Shown here in pieces: positions 52,895-64,000 of a DNA stretch of 64,000 bases. The position numbers and the translations under genes are program-made. Each line of letters begins with the position of its first letter. Position 1 is the stretch's first letter. Source of the DNA: Panorpa germanica (lineage: Eukaryota; Arthropoda; Insecta; Mecoptera; Panorpidae); NCBI GenBank assembly GCA_963678705.1, contig CAVMBN010000184.1:25311-89310 (forward strand), in the 5' to 3' direction. The notes below the pieces were generated by a model, which saw nothing but the letters and a program-made list of their open reading frames with translations, did not search any database and was not told where the DNA came from.

Positions 52895-54357
52895 GTAACA
52901 AACAAATTGTAAGTAAGTAGGCATAAGTACAAGTATGTATATGAAATATTTATAGAAATTCAGTGTGCCTTTGTTGATGTCCGGTGGCCAAGTGACCTTC
53001 AAAGAATTAGACCGGCAAAAACCTATAGGTACGTCTTCTGCGCTATGGAGAACTATTTTCATTGTCGAACATTATTTTACAAACCGATTACCGTTCCATG
53101 AAAAAGCAACTATCTAAAGGTTGTCCTCAGCGATCTGTAATGGGGCCTGAGCTCTGGAACATGGTATTCGACGAGAACTGTGTTTCTCACTCGAAAGGTT
53201 GTGTAGACATATGTTTTGCCAACGATAATATGATCCTTATCGGTGCAAACAGTACAAAAACCCTAGAAAGCCGTTCTCGACCTGCTATATATAAAATCTG
53301 TAGTTTCTAGAAGCTACAAAGCTACGAAACAAATATTAGTAACAACGAATGATAAACTTGTAACACACCTTGCGCGTGTCACAAGGACGGAATGAATCTT
53401 AAACTCGGCAACTATGCCGACACTATACAAGGGGGGCATTTATGCTAATAGTTGTGAATTGTGCTTCGGCATGGTATTACAAGATCAATCTTCCAGATCT
53501 TCCATGCAAAGAACTATGTTATTGACGATGACGCGTTGTTGCAGAACTGTATCTACAGAAGTGGTGCAAGTGATATTGGGGACAATTCCTTTAGATTTAA
53601 AAATCACTCATGCACTTACTCAAGTACAAATTGAGCTAGAACTGAAAAAAATCAAATTTTGATGATTTAAAATTAATGCGACAAATTTCGAGGATTTAAA
53701 GTTAATGCGGCTGTAGGATAAAAGTCTGGAGACGATACCAAATATATTGCCAAAGAGATGAATGCATATATGCATAAGCTCTGGCAAGACAGATGGGACT
53801 TAATACAAAAAGGAAGACCTACGTATTGGTTTACAAGGACGTTAATATTGCTTTGCAACACAAGTGGTTCCTATCTACTATGTGTGTGATCGGCTCCTGC
53901 TACTTTAGGTGAAAAAAGTGATTAAAAGTGAGAAATTAATTATGGAAAAAAATTAAATAAATTATATGAATACTTTTTCAAACGAAAAGTTTTTAGGTTT
54001 GTTTTAAATTTGAGTTAATTTACCCTAAACAAAGTGTTTTTACAAAAGTTTGACAGTTGGAAACCAGTGTTAAAAACGAATTTTTCATTACGCGTACACG
54101 CGGTCTTATAAACATAACCTAAAAATTTGTAACTTTGATGTTTGATATAAGACAATAATAAGTGCGATAGACAAAAAAAGTGATAATAATTAGGTTAGTG
54201 TTAGTGCTAAAACATCAAGTGGTTTAAAATTCAAGAAATCTGTAGAGATATATAAGAAAGACCTCATATAAACACTACAAATATACGGAAGACAAAAGGT
54301 TGCCGCCCACTATCAAGTAAGTCGAATAACATTAACTATAAATAATATTAAAACACA

Positions 54358-54373
54358 AGAATTAGTTTATATA
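54358..54373 (+). repeat. Target-site duplication, left copy
   Basis: agaattagtttatata, identical to 54612-54627. Other units carry it once. Confidence 0.88.
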
Positions 54374-54611
54374 TTTTTTTTTTTTTTTTTATTTAACGTC
54401 GGCCTATTTCCGATGCTGAGTCCTATCACCGACGACCTCCTTCAATGTTGGCAGTATTTATGGTGTCGTGGCCTCATATATGTGGGCTACACCACTGCCT
54501 AATAAATGTACGATTATGTATGACCATAATCAATATAAGTTCATAATAACCAAACCCAGAAAATATATATCTGGTCCGGGGATCGAACCCGAAGACACAA
54601 CAGTCGACGTC
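54374..54611 (-). mobile_element. SINE-like retroposon, minus strand, in unit 34
   Basis: 238 bp. On the minus strand it starts gacgtcgactg, has ggttcgatccccgg (a good tRNA/Pol III B box) about 24 nt in, and ends in a 17-nt poly(A), seen as T at 54374-54390. No A box fits before the B box, so it is probably 5'-truncated, or it is a LINE 3' end with a tRNA-like motif. Flanking 16-bp direct repeats show target-primed insertion. Confidence 0.8.
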
Positions 54612-54627
54612 AGAATTAGTTTATATA
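54612..54627 (+). repeat. Target-site duplication, right copy
   Basis: Second copy of the 16-bp duplication flanking the minus-strand retroposon. Confidence 0.88.
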
Positions 54628-54738
54628 AATGCGTGTTTTAAATAATAATGAGAGTGTATTAATTGTTATAAGTGATTAAGTGAACAATATATGCGGTTTT
54701 CTTGGAAATAGTGATTGATTGTTCATAACCATTCAATG

Positions 54739-56324
54739 GTAACAAACAAATGGTAAGTAAGTAAGCATAAGTACAAGTTTGTATATGAGATATTTATAGA
54801 AATTCAGTGTGCCTTTGTTGATGTCCGGTGGCCAAGTGACCTTCAAAGAATTAGACCGGCAAAAACCTATAGGTACGTCTACTGCGCTATGCAGAACTAT
54901 TTTCATTGTCAAACATTATTTTACAAACCGATTACCGTTCCATAAAAAGGCAACTATCTAAAGGTTGTCCTCAGCGATCTGTAATGGGGCCTAAACTCTG
55001 GATCATGGTATTCGACGAGAACTGTGTTTCTCACTCGAAAAGTTGTGTAGACATATGTTTTGCCAACGATAATGTGATCCTTATCGGTGCAAATAGTACA
55101 GAAACCCTAGAAAGCCGTTCTCGACCTGCTATATATAAAATCTGTAGTTTCTTGAAGCTACAAAGCTACGAAACAAATACAGTAACAACGAATGATAAAC
55201 TTGTAACACACCTTGCGCGTGTCACAAGGACGGAATGAAGCTTAAACTCGGCAACTATGACGACACTATACAAGAGGGCATTGATGCTAATAGTTGTGTA
55301 TTGTGCTTCGGCATGGTATTACAGGATCAATCTTCCAGATCTTCCATGCAAAGAACTATGTTATTGACGATGACGCCTTGTTGCAGAACTGTATCTACAG
55401 AAGTGGTGCAAGTGATATTGGGGACAATTCCTTTAGATTTAAAAATCACTCATGCACTTACTTAAGTACAAATTACGCTAGAACTGAAAAAATCAAATTT
55501 TGATGATTTAAAATTAATGCGACAAATTTCAAGGATTTAAAGTTAATGCGGCTGTAGGAAAAAAGTCTGGAGACGATACCAAATATATTGCCAAAGAGAT
55601 GAATGCATATATGCATAAGCTCTGGCAAGACAGATGGGACTTAATACAAAAAGGAAGACCTACGTATTGGTTAACAAGGACGTTAATATTGCTTTGCAAC
55701 ACAAGTGGTTCCTATCTACTATGTGTGTGATCGGCTCCTGCTACTTTAGGTGAACAAAGTGATTAAAAGTGAGAAATTAATTATGGAAAAAAATTAAATA
55801 AACTATATGAATACTTTTTCAAACGAAAAGTATTTAAGTTTGTTTTAAATTTGTGTTAATTTACCCTAAACAAAGTGTTTTTACAAAAGTTTGACAGTTG
55901 GAAACCAGTGTTAAAAACGAATTTTTCATTACGCGTACACGCGGTCTTATAAACATAACCTCAAATTTGTAACTTTGATGTTTGATATAAGACATTAATA
56001 AGTGCGATAGACAAAAAAAGTGATAATAATTAGGTTAGTGTTAGTGCTAAAACATCAAGTGGTTTAAAATTCAAGAAAACTGTAGAGATATATAAGGAAG
56101 ACCTCATATAAACACTACAAATATACGGAAGACAAAAGGTTGCCGCCCACTATCAAGTAAGTCGATTAACATTAACTATAAATAATAATAAAACACAAGA
56201 ATTAGTTTATATAAATGCGTGTTTTAAATAATAATGACAGTGTATTAATTGTTATAAGTGATTAAGTGAACAATATATGCGGTTTTCTTGGAAATAGTGA
56301 TTGATCGTTCATGAACATTCAATG
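54739..56324 (+). repeat. Unit 35 (aacc-type start)
   Basis: 1,586 bp. Palm remnant 54906-55238 with GPKLWIM and HSKSC. Has the acaagagggcattgatg form downstream. Confidence 0.93.
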
Positions 56325-57910
56325 GTAACAAACAAATGGTAAGTAAGTAGGCATAAGTACAAGTATGTATATGAGATATTTATAGAAATTCAGTGTGCCT
56401 TTGTTGATGTCCGGTGGCCAAGTGACCTTCAAAGAATTAGACCGGCAAAAACCTATAGGTACGTCTACTGCGCTATGGAGAACTATTTTCATTGTCGAAC
56501 ATTATTTTACAAACCGATTACCGTTCCATGAAAAGGCAACTATCTAAAGGTTGTCCTCAGCGATCTGTAATGGGGCCTGAGCTCTGGAACATGGTATTCG
56601 ACGAGAACTGTTTTTCTCACTCGAAAGGTTGTGTAGACATATGTTTTGCCAACGATAATGTGATCCTTATCGGTGCAAATAGTACAGAAACCCTAGAAAG
56701 CCGTTCTCGACGTGCTATATATAAAATCTGTAGTTTCTTGAAGCTACAAAGCTACGAAACAAATACAGTAACAACGAATGATAAACTTGTAACACACCTT
56801 GCGCGTGTCACAAGGGCGGAATGAAACTTAAACTCGGCAACTATGACGACACTATACAAGAGGGCATTGATGCTAATAGTTGTGTATTGTGCTTCGGCAT
56901 GGTATTACAGGATTAATCTTCCAGATCTTCCATGCAAAGAACTATGTTATTAACGATGACGCCTTGTTGCAGAACTGTATTTACAGAAGTGGTGCAAGTG
57001 ATATTGGGGACAATTCCTTTAGATTTAAAAATCACTCATGCACTTACTCAAGTACAAATTACGCTAGAACTGAAAAAATCAAATTTTGATGATTTAAAAT
57101 TAATGCGACAAATTTCGAGGATTTGAAGTTAATGCGGCTGTAGGATAAAAGTCTGGAGACGATACCAAATATATTGCCAAAGAGATGAATGCATATATGC
57201 ATAAGCTCTGGCAAGACAGATGGGACTTAATACAAAAAGGAAGACCTACGTATTGGTTTACAAGGACGTTAATATTGCTTTGCAACACAAGTGGTTCCTA
57301 TCTACTATGTGTGTGATCGGCTCCTGCTACTTTAGGTGAAAAAAGTGATTAAAAGTGAGAAATTAATAATGGAAAAAAATTAAATAAATTATATGAATAC
57401 TTTTTCAAACGAAAAGTATTTAAGTTTGTTTTAAATTTGTGTTAATTTACCCTAAACAAAGTGTTTTTACAAAAGTTTGACAGTTGGAAACCAGTGTTAA
57501 AAACGATTTTTTCATTACGCGTACACGCGGTCTTATAAACATTATCTCAAATTTGTAACTTTGATGTTTGATATAAGACATTAATAAGTGCGATAGACAA
57601 AAAAAGTGATAATAATTAGGTTAGTGTTAGTGCTAAAACATCAAGTGGTTTAAAATTCAAAAAATCTGTAGAGATATATAAGGAAGACCTCATATAAACA
57701 CTACAAATATACGGAAGACAAAAGGTTGCCGCCCACTATCAAGTAAGTCGAATAACATTAACTATAAATAATATTAAAACACAAGAATTAGTTTATATAA
57801 ATGCGTGTTTTAAATAATAATGAGAGTGTATTAATTGTTATAAGTGATTAAGTGAACAATTTATGCGGTTTTCTTGGAAATAGTGATTGATTGTTCATAA
57901 CCATTCAATG
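56325..57910 (+). repeat. Unit 36
   Basis: 1,586 bp. Palm remnant 56492-56824 ends RAE and has CFSHSKG. taatcttcc stop in the segment D/E overlap. Confidence 0.93.
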
Positions 57911-59496
57911 GTAACAAACAAATGGTAAGTAAGTAAGCATAAGTACAAGTTTGTATATGAGATATTTATAGAAATTCAGTGTGCCTTTGTTGATGTCCGG
58001 TGGCCAAGTGACCTTCAAAGAATTAGACCGGCAAAAACCTATAGGTACGTCTACTGCGCTATGCAGAACTATTTTCAATGTCGAACATTATTTTACAAAC
58101 CGATTACCGTTCCATAAAAAGGCAACTATCTAAAGGTTGTCCTCAGCGATCTGTAATGGGGCCTGAGCTCTGGAACATAGTATTCGACGAGAACTGTGTT
58201 TCTCACTCGAAAGGTTGTGTAGACATATGTTTTGCCAACGATAATGTGATCCTTATCGGTGCAAATAGTACAGAAACCCTGGAAAGCCGTTCTCGACGTG
58301 CTATATATAAAATCTGTAGTTTTTTGAAGCTACAAAGCTACGAAACAAATACAGTAACAACGAATGATAAACTTGTAACACACCTTGCGCGTGTCACAAG
58401 GGCGGAATAAAACTTAAACTCGGCAACTATGACGACACTATACAAGAGGGCATTGATGCTAATAGTTGTGTATTGTGCTTCGGCATGGTATTACAGGATC
58501 AATCTTCCACATCTTCCATGCAAAGAACTATGTTATTGACGATGACGCCTTGTTGCAGAACTGTATTTACAGAAGTGGTGCAAGTGATATTGGGGACAAT
58601 TCCTTTAGATTTAAAAATCACTCATGCACTTACTCAAGTACAAATTACGCTAGAACTGAAAAAATCAAATTTTGATGATTTAAAATTAATGCGATAAATT
58701 TCGAGGATTTAAAGTTAATGCGGCTGTAGGATAAAAGTCTGGAGACGATACCAAATATATTGCCAAAGAGATGAATGCATATATGCATAAGCTCTGGCAA
58801 GACAGATGGGACTTAATACAAAAAGGAAGACCTACGTATTGGTTAACAAGGACGTTAATATTGCTTTGCAACACAAGTGGTTCCTATCTACTATGTGTGT
58901 GATCGGCTCCTGCTACTTTAGGTGAAAAAAGTGATTAAAAGTGAGAAATTAATTATGCAAAAAAATTAAATAAATTATATGAATACTTTTTTAAACGAAA
59001 AGTATTTAAGTTTGTTTTAGATTTGTGTTAATTTACCCTAAAATAAGTGTTTTCACAAAAGTTTGACAGTTGGAAACCAGTGTTAAAAACTAATTTTTCA
59101 TTACGCGTACACGCGGTCTTATAAACATAACCTCAAATTTGTAACTTTGATGTTTGATATAAGACATTAATAAGTGCGATAGACAAAAAAAGTGATAATA
59201 ATTAGGTTAGTGTTAGTGCTCAAACATCAAGTGGTATAAAATTCAAGAAATCTGTAGAGATATATAAGGAAGACCTCATATAAACACTACAAATATACGG
59301 AAGACAAAAGGTTGCCGCCCACTATCAAGTAAGTCGAATAACATTAACTATAAATAATATTAAAACACAAGAATTAGTTTATATAAATGCGTGTTTTAAA
59401 TAATAATGAGAGTGTATTAATTGGTATAAGTGATTAAGTGAACAATATATGCGGTTTTCTTGGAAATAGTGATTGATCGTTCATGAACATTCAATG
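57911..59496 (+). repeat. Unit 37 (aacc-type start)
   Basis: 1,586 bp. Palm remnant 58078-58410; the following stop is TAA (gcggaataa). gcgataaattt makes an early stop in segment E. Spacer form ctaaaataagtg begins here. Confidence 0.93.
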
Positions 59497-61082
59497 GTAA
59501 CAAACAAATGGTAAGTAAGTAGGCATAAGTACAAGTATGTATATGAGATATTTATAGAAATTCAGTGTGCCTTTGTTAATGTCCGGTGGCCAAGTGACCT
59601 TCAAAGAATTAGACCGGCAAAAATCTATAGGTACGTCTACTGCGCTATGGAGAACTATTTTCATTGTCGAACATTATTTTACAAACCGATTACCGTTCCA
59701 TGAAAAGGCAACTATCTAAAGGTTGTCCTCAGCGATCTGTAATGGGGCCTGAGCTCTGGAACATGGTATTCGACGAGAACTGTGTTTCTCACTCGAAAGG
59801 TTGTGTAGACATATGTTTTGCCAACGATAATGTGATCCTTATCGGTGCAAATAGTACAGAAACCCTAGAAAGCCGTTCTCGACCTGCTATATATAAAATC
59901 TGTAGTTTCTTGAAGCTACAAAGCTACGAAACAAATACAGTAACAACGAATGATAAACTTGTAACACACCTTGCGCGTGTCACAAGGACGGAATGAAGCT
60001 TAAACTCGGCAACTATGCCGACACTATACAAGGGGGCATTTATGCTAATAGTTGTGTATTGTGCTTCGGCATAGTATAACAGGATCAATCTTCCAGATCT
60101 TCCATGCAAAGAACTATGTTATTGACGATGACGCGTTGTTGCAGAACTGTATCTACAGAAGTGGTGCAAGTGATATTAGGGACAATTCCTTTAGATTTAA
60201 AAATCACTCATGCACTTACTCAAGTCCAAATTACGCTAGAACTGAAAAAATCAAATTTTGATGATTTAAAATTAATGCGACAAATTTCGAGGATTTAAAG
60301 TTAATGCGGCTGTAGGATAAAAGTCTGGAGACGATACCAAATATATTGCCAAAGAGATGAATGCATATATGCATAAGCTCTGGCAAGACAGATGGGACTT
60401 AATACAAAAAGAAAGACCTACGTATTGGTTTACAAGGACGTTGATATTGCTTTGCAACACAAGTGGTTCCTATCTACTATGTGTGTGATTGGCTCCTGCT
60501 ACTTTAGGTGAAAAAAGTGATTAAAAGTGAGAAATTAATTATGGAAAAAAATTAAATAAATTATATGAATACTTTTTCAAACGAAAAGTATTTAAGTTTG
60601 TTTTAGATTTGTGTTAATTTACCCTAAAATAAGTGTTTTCACAAAAGTTTGACAGTTGGAAACCAGTGTTAAAAACTAATTTTTCATTACGCGTACACGC
60701 GGTCTTATAAACATAACCTCAAATTTGTAACTTTGATGTTTGATATAAGACATTAATAAGTGCGATAGACAAAAAAAGTGATAATAATTAGGTTAGTGTT
60801 AGTGCTAAAACATCAAGTGGTTTAAAATTCAAGAAATCTTTAGAGATATATAAGGAAGACCTCATATAAACACTACAAATATACGGAAGACAAAAGGTTG
60901 CCGCCCACTATCAAGTAAGTCGAATAACATTAACTATAAATAATATTAAAACACAAAAATTAGTTTATATAAATGCGTGTTTTAAATAATAATAAGAGTG
61001 TATTAATTAATATAAGTGATTAAGTGAACAAAATATGCGGTTTTCTTGGAAATAGTGATTGATCGTTCATGAACATTCAATG
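59497..61082 (+). repeat. Unit 38
   Basis: 1,586 bp. Marked by ctttgttaatgtcc and caaaaatctatag, both also present in the partial unit 42, 4,366 bp on. Palm remnant 59664-59996. Confidence 0.93.
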
Positions 61083-61679
61083 GTAACAAACAAATGGTAA
61101 GTAAGTAGGCATAAGTACAAGTATGTATATGAGATATTTATAGAAATTCAGTGTGCCTTTGTTGATGTCCGGTGGCCAAGTGACCTTCAAAGAATTAGAC
61201 CGGCAAAAACCTATAGGTACGTCTACTGCGCTATAAAGAACTATTTTCATTGTCGAACATTATTTTACAAACCGATTACCGTTCCATGAAAAGGCAACTA
61301 TCTAAAGGTTGTCCTCAGCGATCTGTAATAGGGCCTGAGCTCTGGAACATGGTATTCGACGAGAACTGTGTTTCTCGAAATGAATGCATATAGTGTTAGT
61401 GCTTAAACATCAAGTGGTTTAAAATTCAAGAAATCTTTAGAGATATAAAAGAAAGACCTCATATAAACACTACAAATATACGGAAGACAAAAGGTTGCCG
61501 CCCACTATCAAGTAAGTCGAATAACATTAACTATAAATAATATTAAAACACAAGAATTAGTTTATATAAATGCGTGTTTTAAATAATAATGAGAGTGTAT
61601 TAATTGTTATAAGTGATTAAGTAAACAATATATGCGGTTTTCTTGGAAATAGTGATTGATCGTTCATGAACATTCAATG
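61083..61679 (+). repeat. Unit 39, rearranged short unit
   Basis: 597 bp. After gtgtttctcgaaa (61380) it jumps to tgaatgcatata, then at 61393 straight to gtgttagtgc in the spacer. RT beyond FDENCVS, including FAND and the thumb, is gone. Confidence 0.94.
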
Positions 61680-63265
61680 GTAACAAACAAATGGTAAGTA
61701 AGTAGGCATAAGTACAAGTATGTATATGAGATATTTATAGAAATTCAGTGTGCCTTTGTTTATGTACGGTGGCCAAGTAACCTTCAAAGAATTAGACCGG
61801 CAAAAACCTATAGGTACGTCTACTGCGCTATGGAGAACTATTTTCATTGTCGAACATTATTTTACAAACCGATTACCGTTCCATGAAAAGGCAACTATCT
61901 AAAGGTTGTCCTCAGCGATCTGTAATGGGGCCTGAGCTCTGGAACATGGTATTCAACGAGATCTGTGTTTCTCACTCGAAAGGTTGTGTAGACATATGTT
62001 TTGCCAACGATAATGTGATCCTTATCGGTGCAAATAGTACAGAAACCCTAGAAAGCCGTTCTCGACCTGCTATATATAAAATATGTAGTTTCTTGAAGCT
62101 ACAAAGCTACGAAACAAATACAGTAACAACGAATGATAAACTTGTAACACACCTTGCGCGTGTCACAAGGACGGAATGAAGCTTAAACTCGGCAACTATG
62201 CCGACACTATACAAGAGGGCATTTATGCTAATAGTTGTGTATTGTGCTTCGGCATGGTATTACAGGATCAATCTTCCAGATCTTCCATGCAAAGAACTAT
62301 GTTATTGACGATGACGCGTTGTTGCAGAACTGTATCTACAGAAGTGGTGCAAGTGATATTGGGGACAATTCCTTTAGATTTAAAAATCACTCATGCACTT
62401 ACTCAAGTACAAATTACGCTAGAACTGAAAAAATCAAATTTTGATGATTTAAAATTAATGCGATAAATTTCGAGGATTTAAAGTTAATGCGGCTGTAGGA
62501 AAAAAGTCTGGAGACGATACCAAATATATTGCCAAAGAGATGAATGCATATATGCATAAGCTCTGGCAAGACAGATGGGACTTAATACAAAAAGGAAGAC
62601 CTACGTATTGGTTTACAAGGACGTTAATATTGCTTTGCAACACAAGTGGTTCCTATCTACTATGTGTGTGATCGGCTCCTGCTACTTTAGGTGAAAAAAG
62701 TGATTAAAAGTAAGAAATTAATTATGCAAAAAAATTAAATAAATTATATGAATACTTTTTTAAACGAAAAGTATTTAAGTTTGTTTTAGATTTGTGTTAA
62801 TTTACCCTAAAATAAGTGTTTCCACAAAAGTTTGACAGTTGGAAACCAGTGTTAAAAACTAATTTTTCATTACGCGTACACGCGGTCTTATAAACATAAC
62901 CTCAAATTTGTAACTTTGATGTTTGATATAAGACATTAATAAGTGCGATAGACAAAAAAAGTGATAATAATTAAGTTAGTGTTAGTGCTCAAACATCAAG
63001 TGGTTTAAAATTCAAGAAATCTGTAGAGATATATAAGGAAGACCTCATATAAACACTACAAATATACGGAAGACAAAAGGTTGCCGCCCACTATCAAGTA
63101 AGTCGAATAACATTAACTATAAATAATATTAAAACACAAGAATTAGTTTATATAAATGCGTGTTTTAAATAATAATGAGAGTGTATTAATTGGTATAAGT
63201 GATTAAGTGAACAATATATGCGGTTTTCTTGGAAATAGTGATTGATCGTTCATGAACATTCAATG
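61680..63265 (+). repeat. Unit 40
   Basis: 1,586 bp. Private tttatgtacgg and FNEICVS; palm remnant 61847-62179. Full-length partner of the short units. Confidence 0.93.
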
Positions 63266-63862
63266 GTAACAAACAAATGGTAAGTAAGTAGGCATAAGTA
63301 CAAGTATGTATATGAGATATTTATAGAAATTCAGTGTGCCTTTGTTGATGTCCGGTGGCCAAGTGACCTTCAAAGAATTAGACCGGCAAAAACCTATAGG
63401 TACGTATACTGCGCTATGAAGAACTATTTTCATTGTCGAACATTATTTTACAAACCGATTACCGTTCCATGAAAAGGCAACTATCTAAAGGTTGTCCTCA
63501 GCGATCTGTAATGGGGCCTGAGCTCTGGAACATGGTATTCGACGAGAACTGTGTTTCTCGAAATGAATGCATATAGTGTTAGTGCTAAAACATCAAGTGG
63601 TTTAAAATTCAAGAAATCTGTAGAGATATATAAGGAAGACCTCATATAAACACTACAAATATACGGAAGACTAAAGGTTGCCGCCCACTATCAAGTAAGT
63701 TGAATAACATTAACTATAAATAATATTAAAACACAAGAATTAGTTTATATAAATGCGTGTTTTAAATAATAATGAGAGTGTATTGATTGTTATAAGTGAT
63801 TAAGTGAACAATATATGCGGTTTTCTTGGAAATAGTGATTGATCGTTTATGAACATTCAATG
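63266..63862 (+). repeat. Unit 41, rearranged short unit
   Basis: 597 bp. Same internal junctions as unit 39 (63554-63577), 2,183 bp later. Minor differences include gtgctaaaac versus gtgcttaaac. Confidence 0.94.
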
Positions 63863-64000
63863 GTAACAAACAAATGGTAAGTAAGTAGGCATAAGTACAA
63901 GTATGTATATGAGATATTTATAGAAATTCAGTGTGCCTTTGTTAATGTCCGGTGGCCAAGTGACCTTCAAAGAATTAGACCGGCAAAAATCTATAGGTAC
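63863..64000 (+). repeat. Unit 42, partial (runs off window)
   Basis: 138 bp visible. Shares ttaatgtcc and aaatctatagg with unit 38. Confidence 0.9.

Larger units (their letters stand above)
52895..54738 (+). repeat. Unit 34, dimer C copy 3, carrying a retroposon
   Basis: 1,844 bp: 1,590 bp of unit plus a 238-bp insertion and its 16-bp duplication. M-type; palm fragment 53062-53310. Four small expansions (near 53335, 53432, 53650 and 54122). Confidence 0.94.
1..64000 (+). repeat. Tandem macrosatellite array, ~1,586-bp unit, 42 units
   Basis: The same unit recurs head to tail across the whole window, always on the same strand. Unit starts (gtaacaaacaa or a close variant) are mostly 1,584-1,588 bp apart. 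Exceptions are explained by insertions (units 5 and 34), a 33-bp deletion (units 5 and 11), a 145-bp deletion (unit 15) and a 989-bp net deletion (units 39 and 41). The first part of each unit is a decayed reverse-transcriptase fragment and the rest is AT-rich spacer. The phase is arbitrary. The array continues past both window ends, so its true size is unknown. Seen directly; the retroelement origin comes from motif recognition. Confidence 0.97.

Noticed and set aside
1-64000. CRISPR array or bacterial repeat locus
   Set aside because: Units are ~1.6 kb and near-identical throughout, with no short repeat/unique spacer pattern, no cas genes and retroelement content.
1-64000. Ribosomal DNA array with R1 insertions
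   Set aside because: No rRNA-like sequence was seen between the RT pieces; the units abut each other directly.

Overview
The whole 64-kb window is one head-to-tail tandem array. A unit of about 1,586 bp recurs 41 times, followed by a partial 42nd, always in the same orientation. No unique flanking DNA and no intact gene is visible, and the array runs off both ends. I set the phase at window position 1, so each unit starts at gtaacaaacaa. The DNA is AT-rich and non-bacterial in style. The two foreign insertions (a tRNA-like B-box retroposon and an 804-bp interspersed repeat) look like those common in moth and butterfly genomes, so an insect, probably lepidopteran, is my best guess. That is recognition from memory, not a search.

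Each unit has two halves. The first ~1 kb is a colinear but dead piece of the reverse transcriptase (RT) ORF of a non-LTR retrotransposon, most like the R1 group of the I superfamily. It runs from RT motif A (AFVD), through YFTNR, GCPQ..GP.LWN and FAND (the usual YADD box), to the thumb-region RTVSTEVVQV and PLDLKI and a C-terminal WQDRWD...KGRPTYW segment. It is cut by one in-frame stop (where Trp would be expected) and at least five frame changes. Most of these lesions are shared by nearly all units, so the unit died before it was amplified. The remaining ~0.6 kb is AT-rich spacer with a few conserved palindromes and a CpG-dense box.

Layout: units 1-5 (1-7461) are almost identical to units 7-11 (10276-17736), a block copy at 10,275-bp spacing. 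Unit 5 carries the 804-bp insertion (7737-8540), which its twin, unit 11, lacks. Units 12-16 are a mixed zone with internal deletions. From 25.9 to 38.6 kb the array is organised in ~3,172-bp dimers. Units 25 and 28 are twins three units apart. From 45.0 to 54.7 kb there is a threefold dimer, whose last unit carries a retroposon with a 16-bp target-site duplication (54358-54627). From 59.5 kb full-length units alternate with rearranged 597-bp units (39 and 41), giving 2,183-bp and 4,366-bp higher-order periods.

No gene network is encoded here. The interest lies in a retrotransposon-derived macrosatellite with several generations of higher-order repeats. Whether it is transcribed, for example as a small-RNA source or a sex-chromosome repeat, cannot be told from the sequence.
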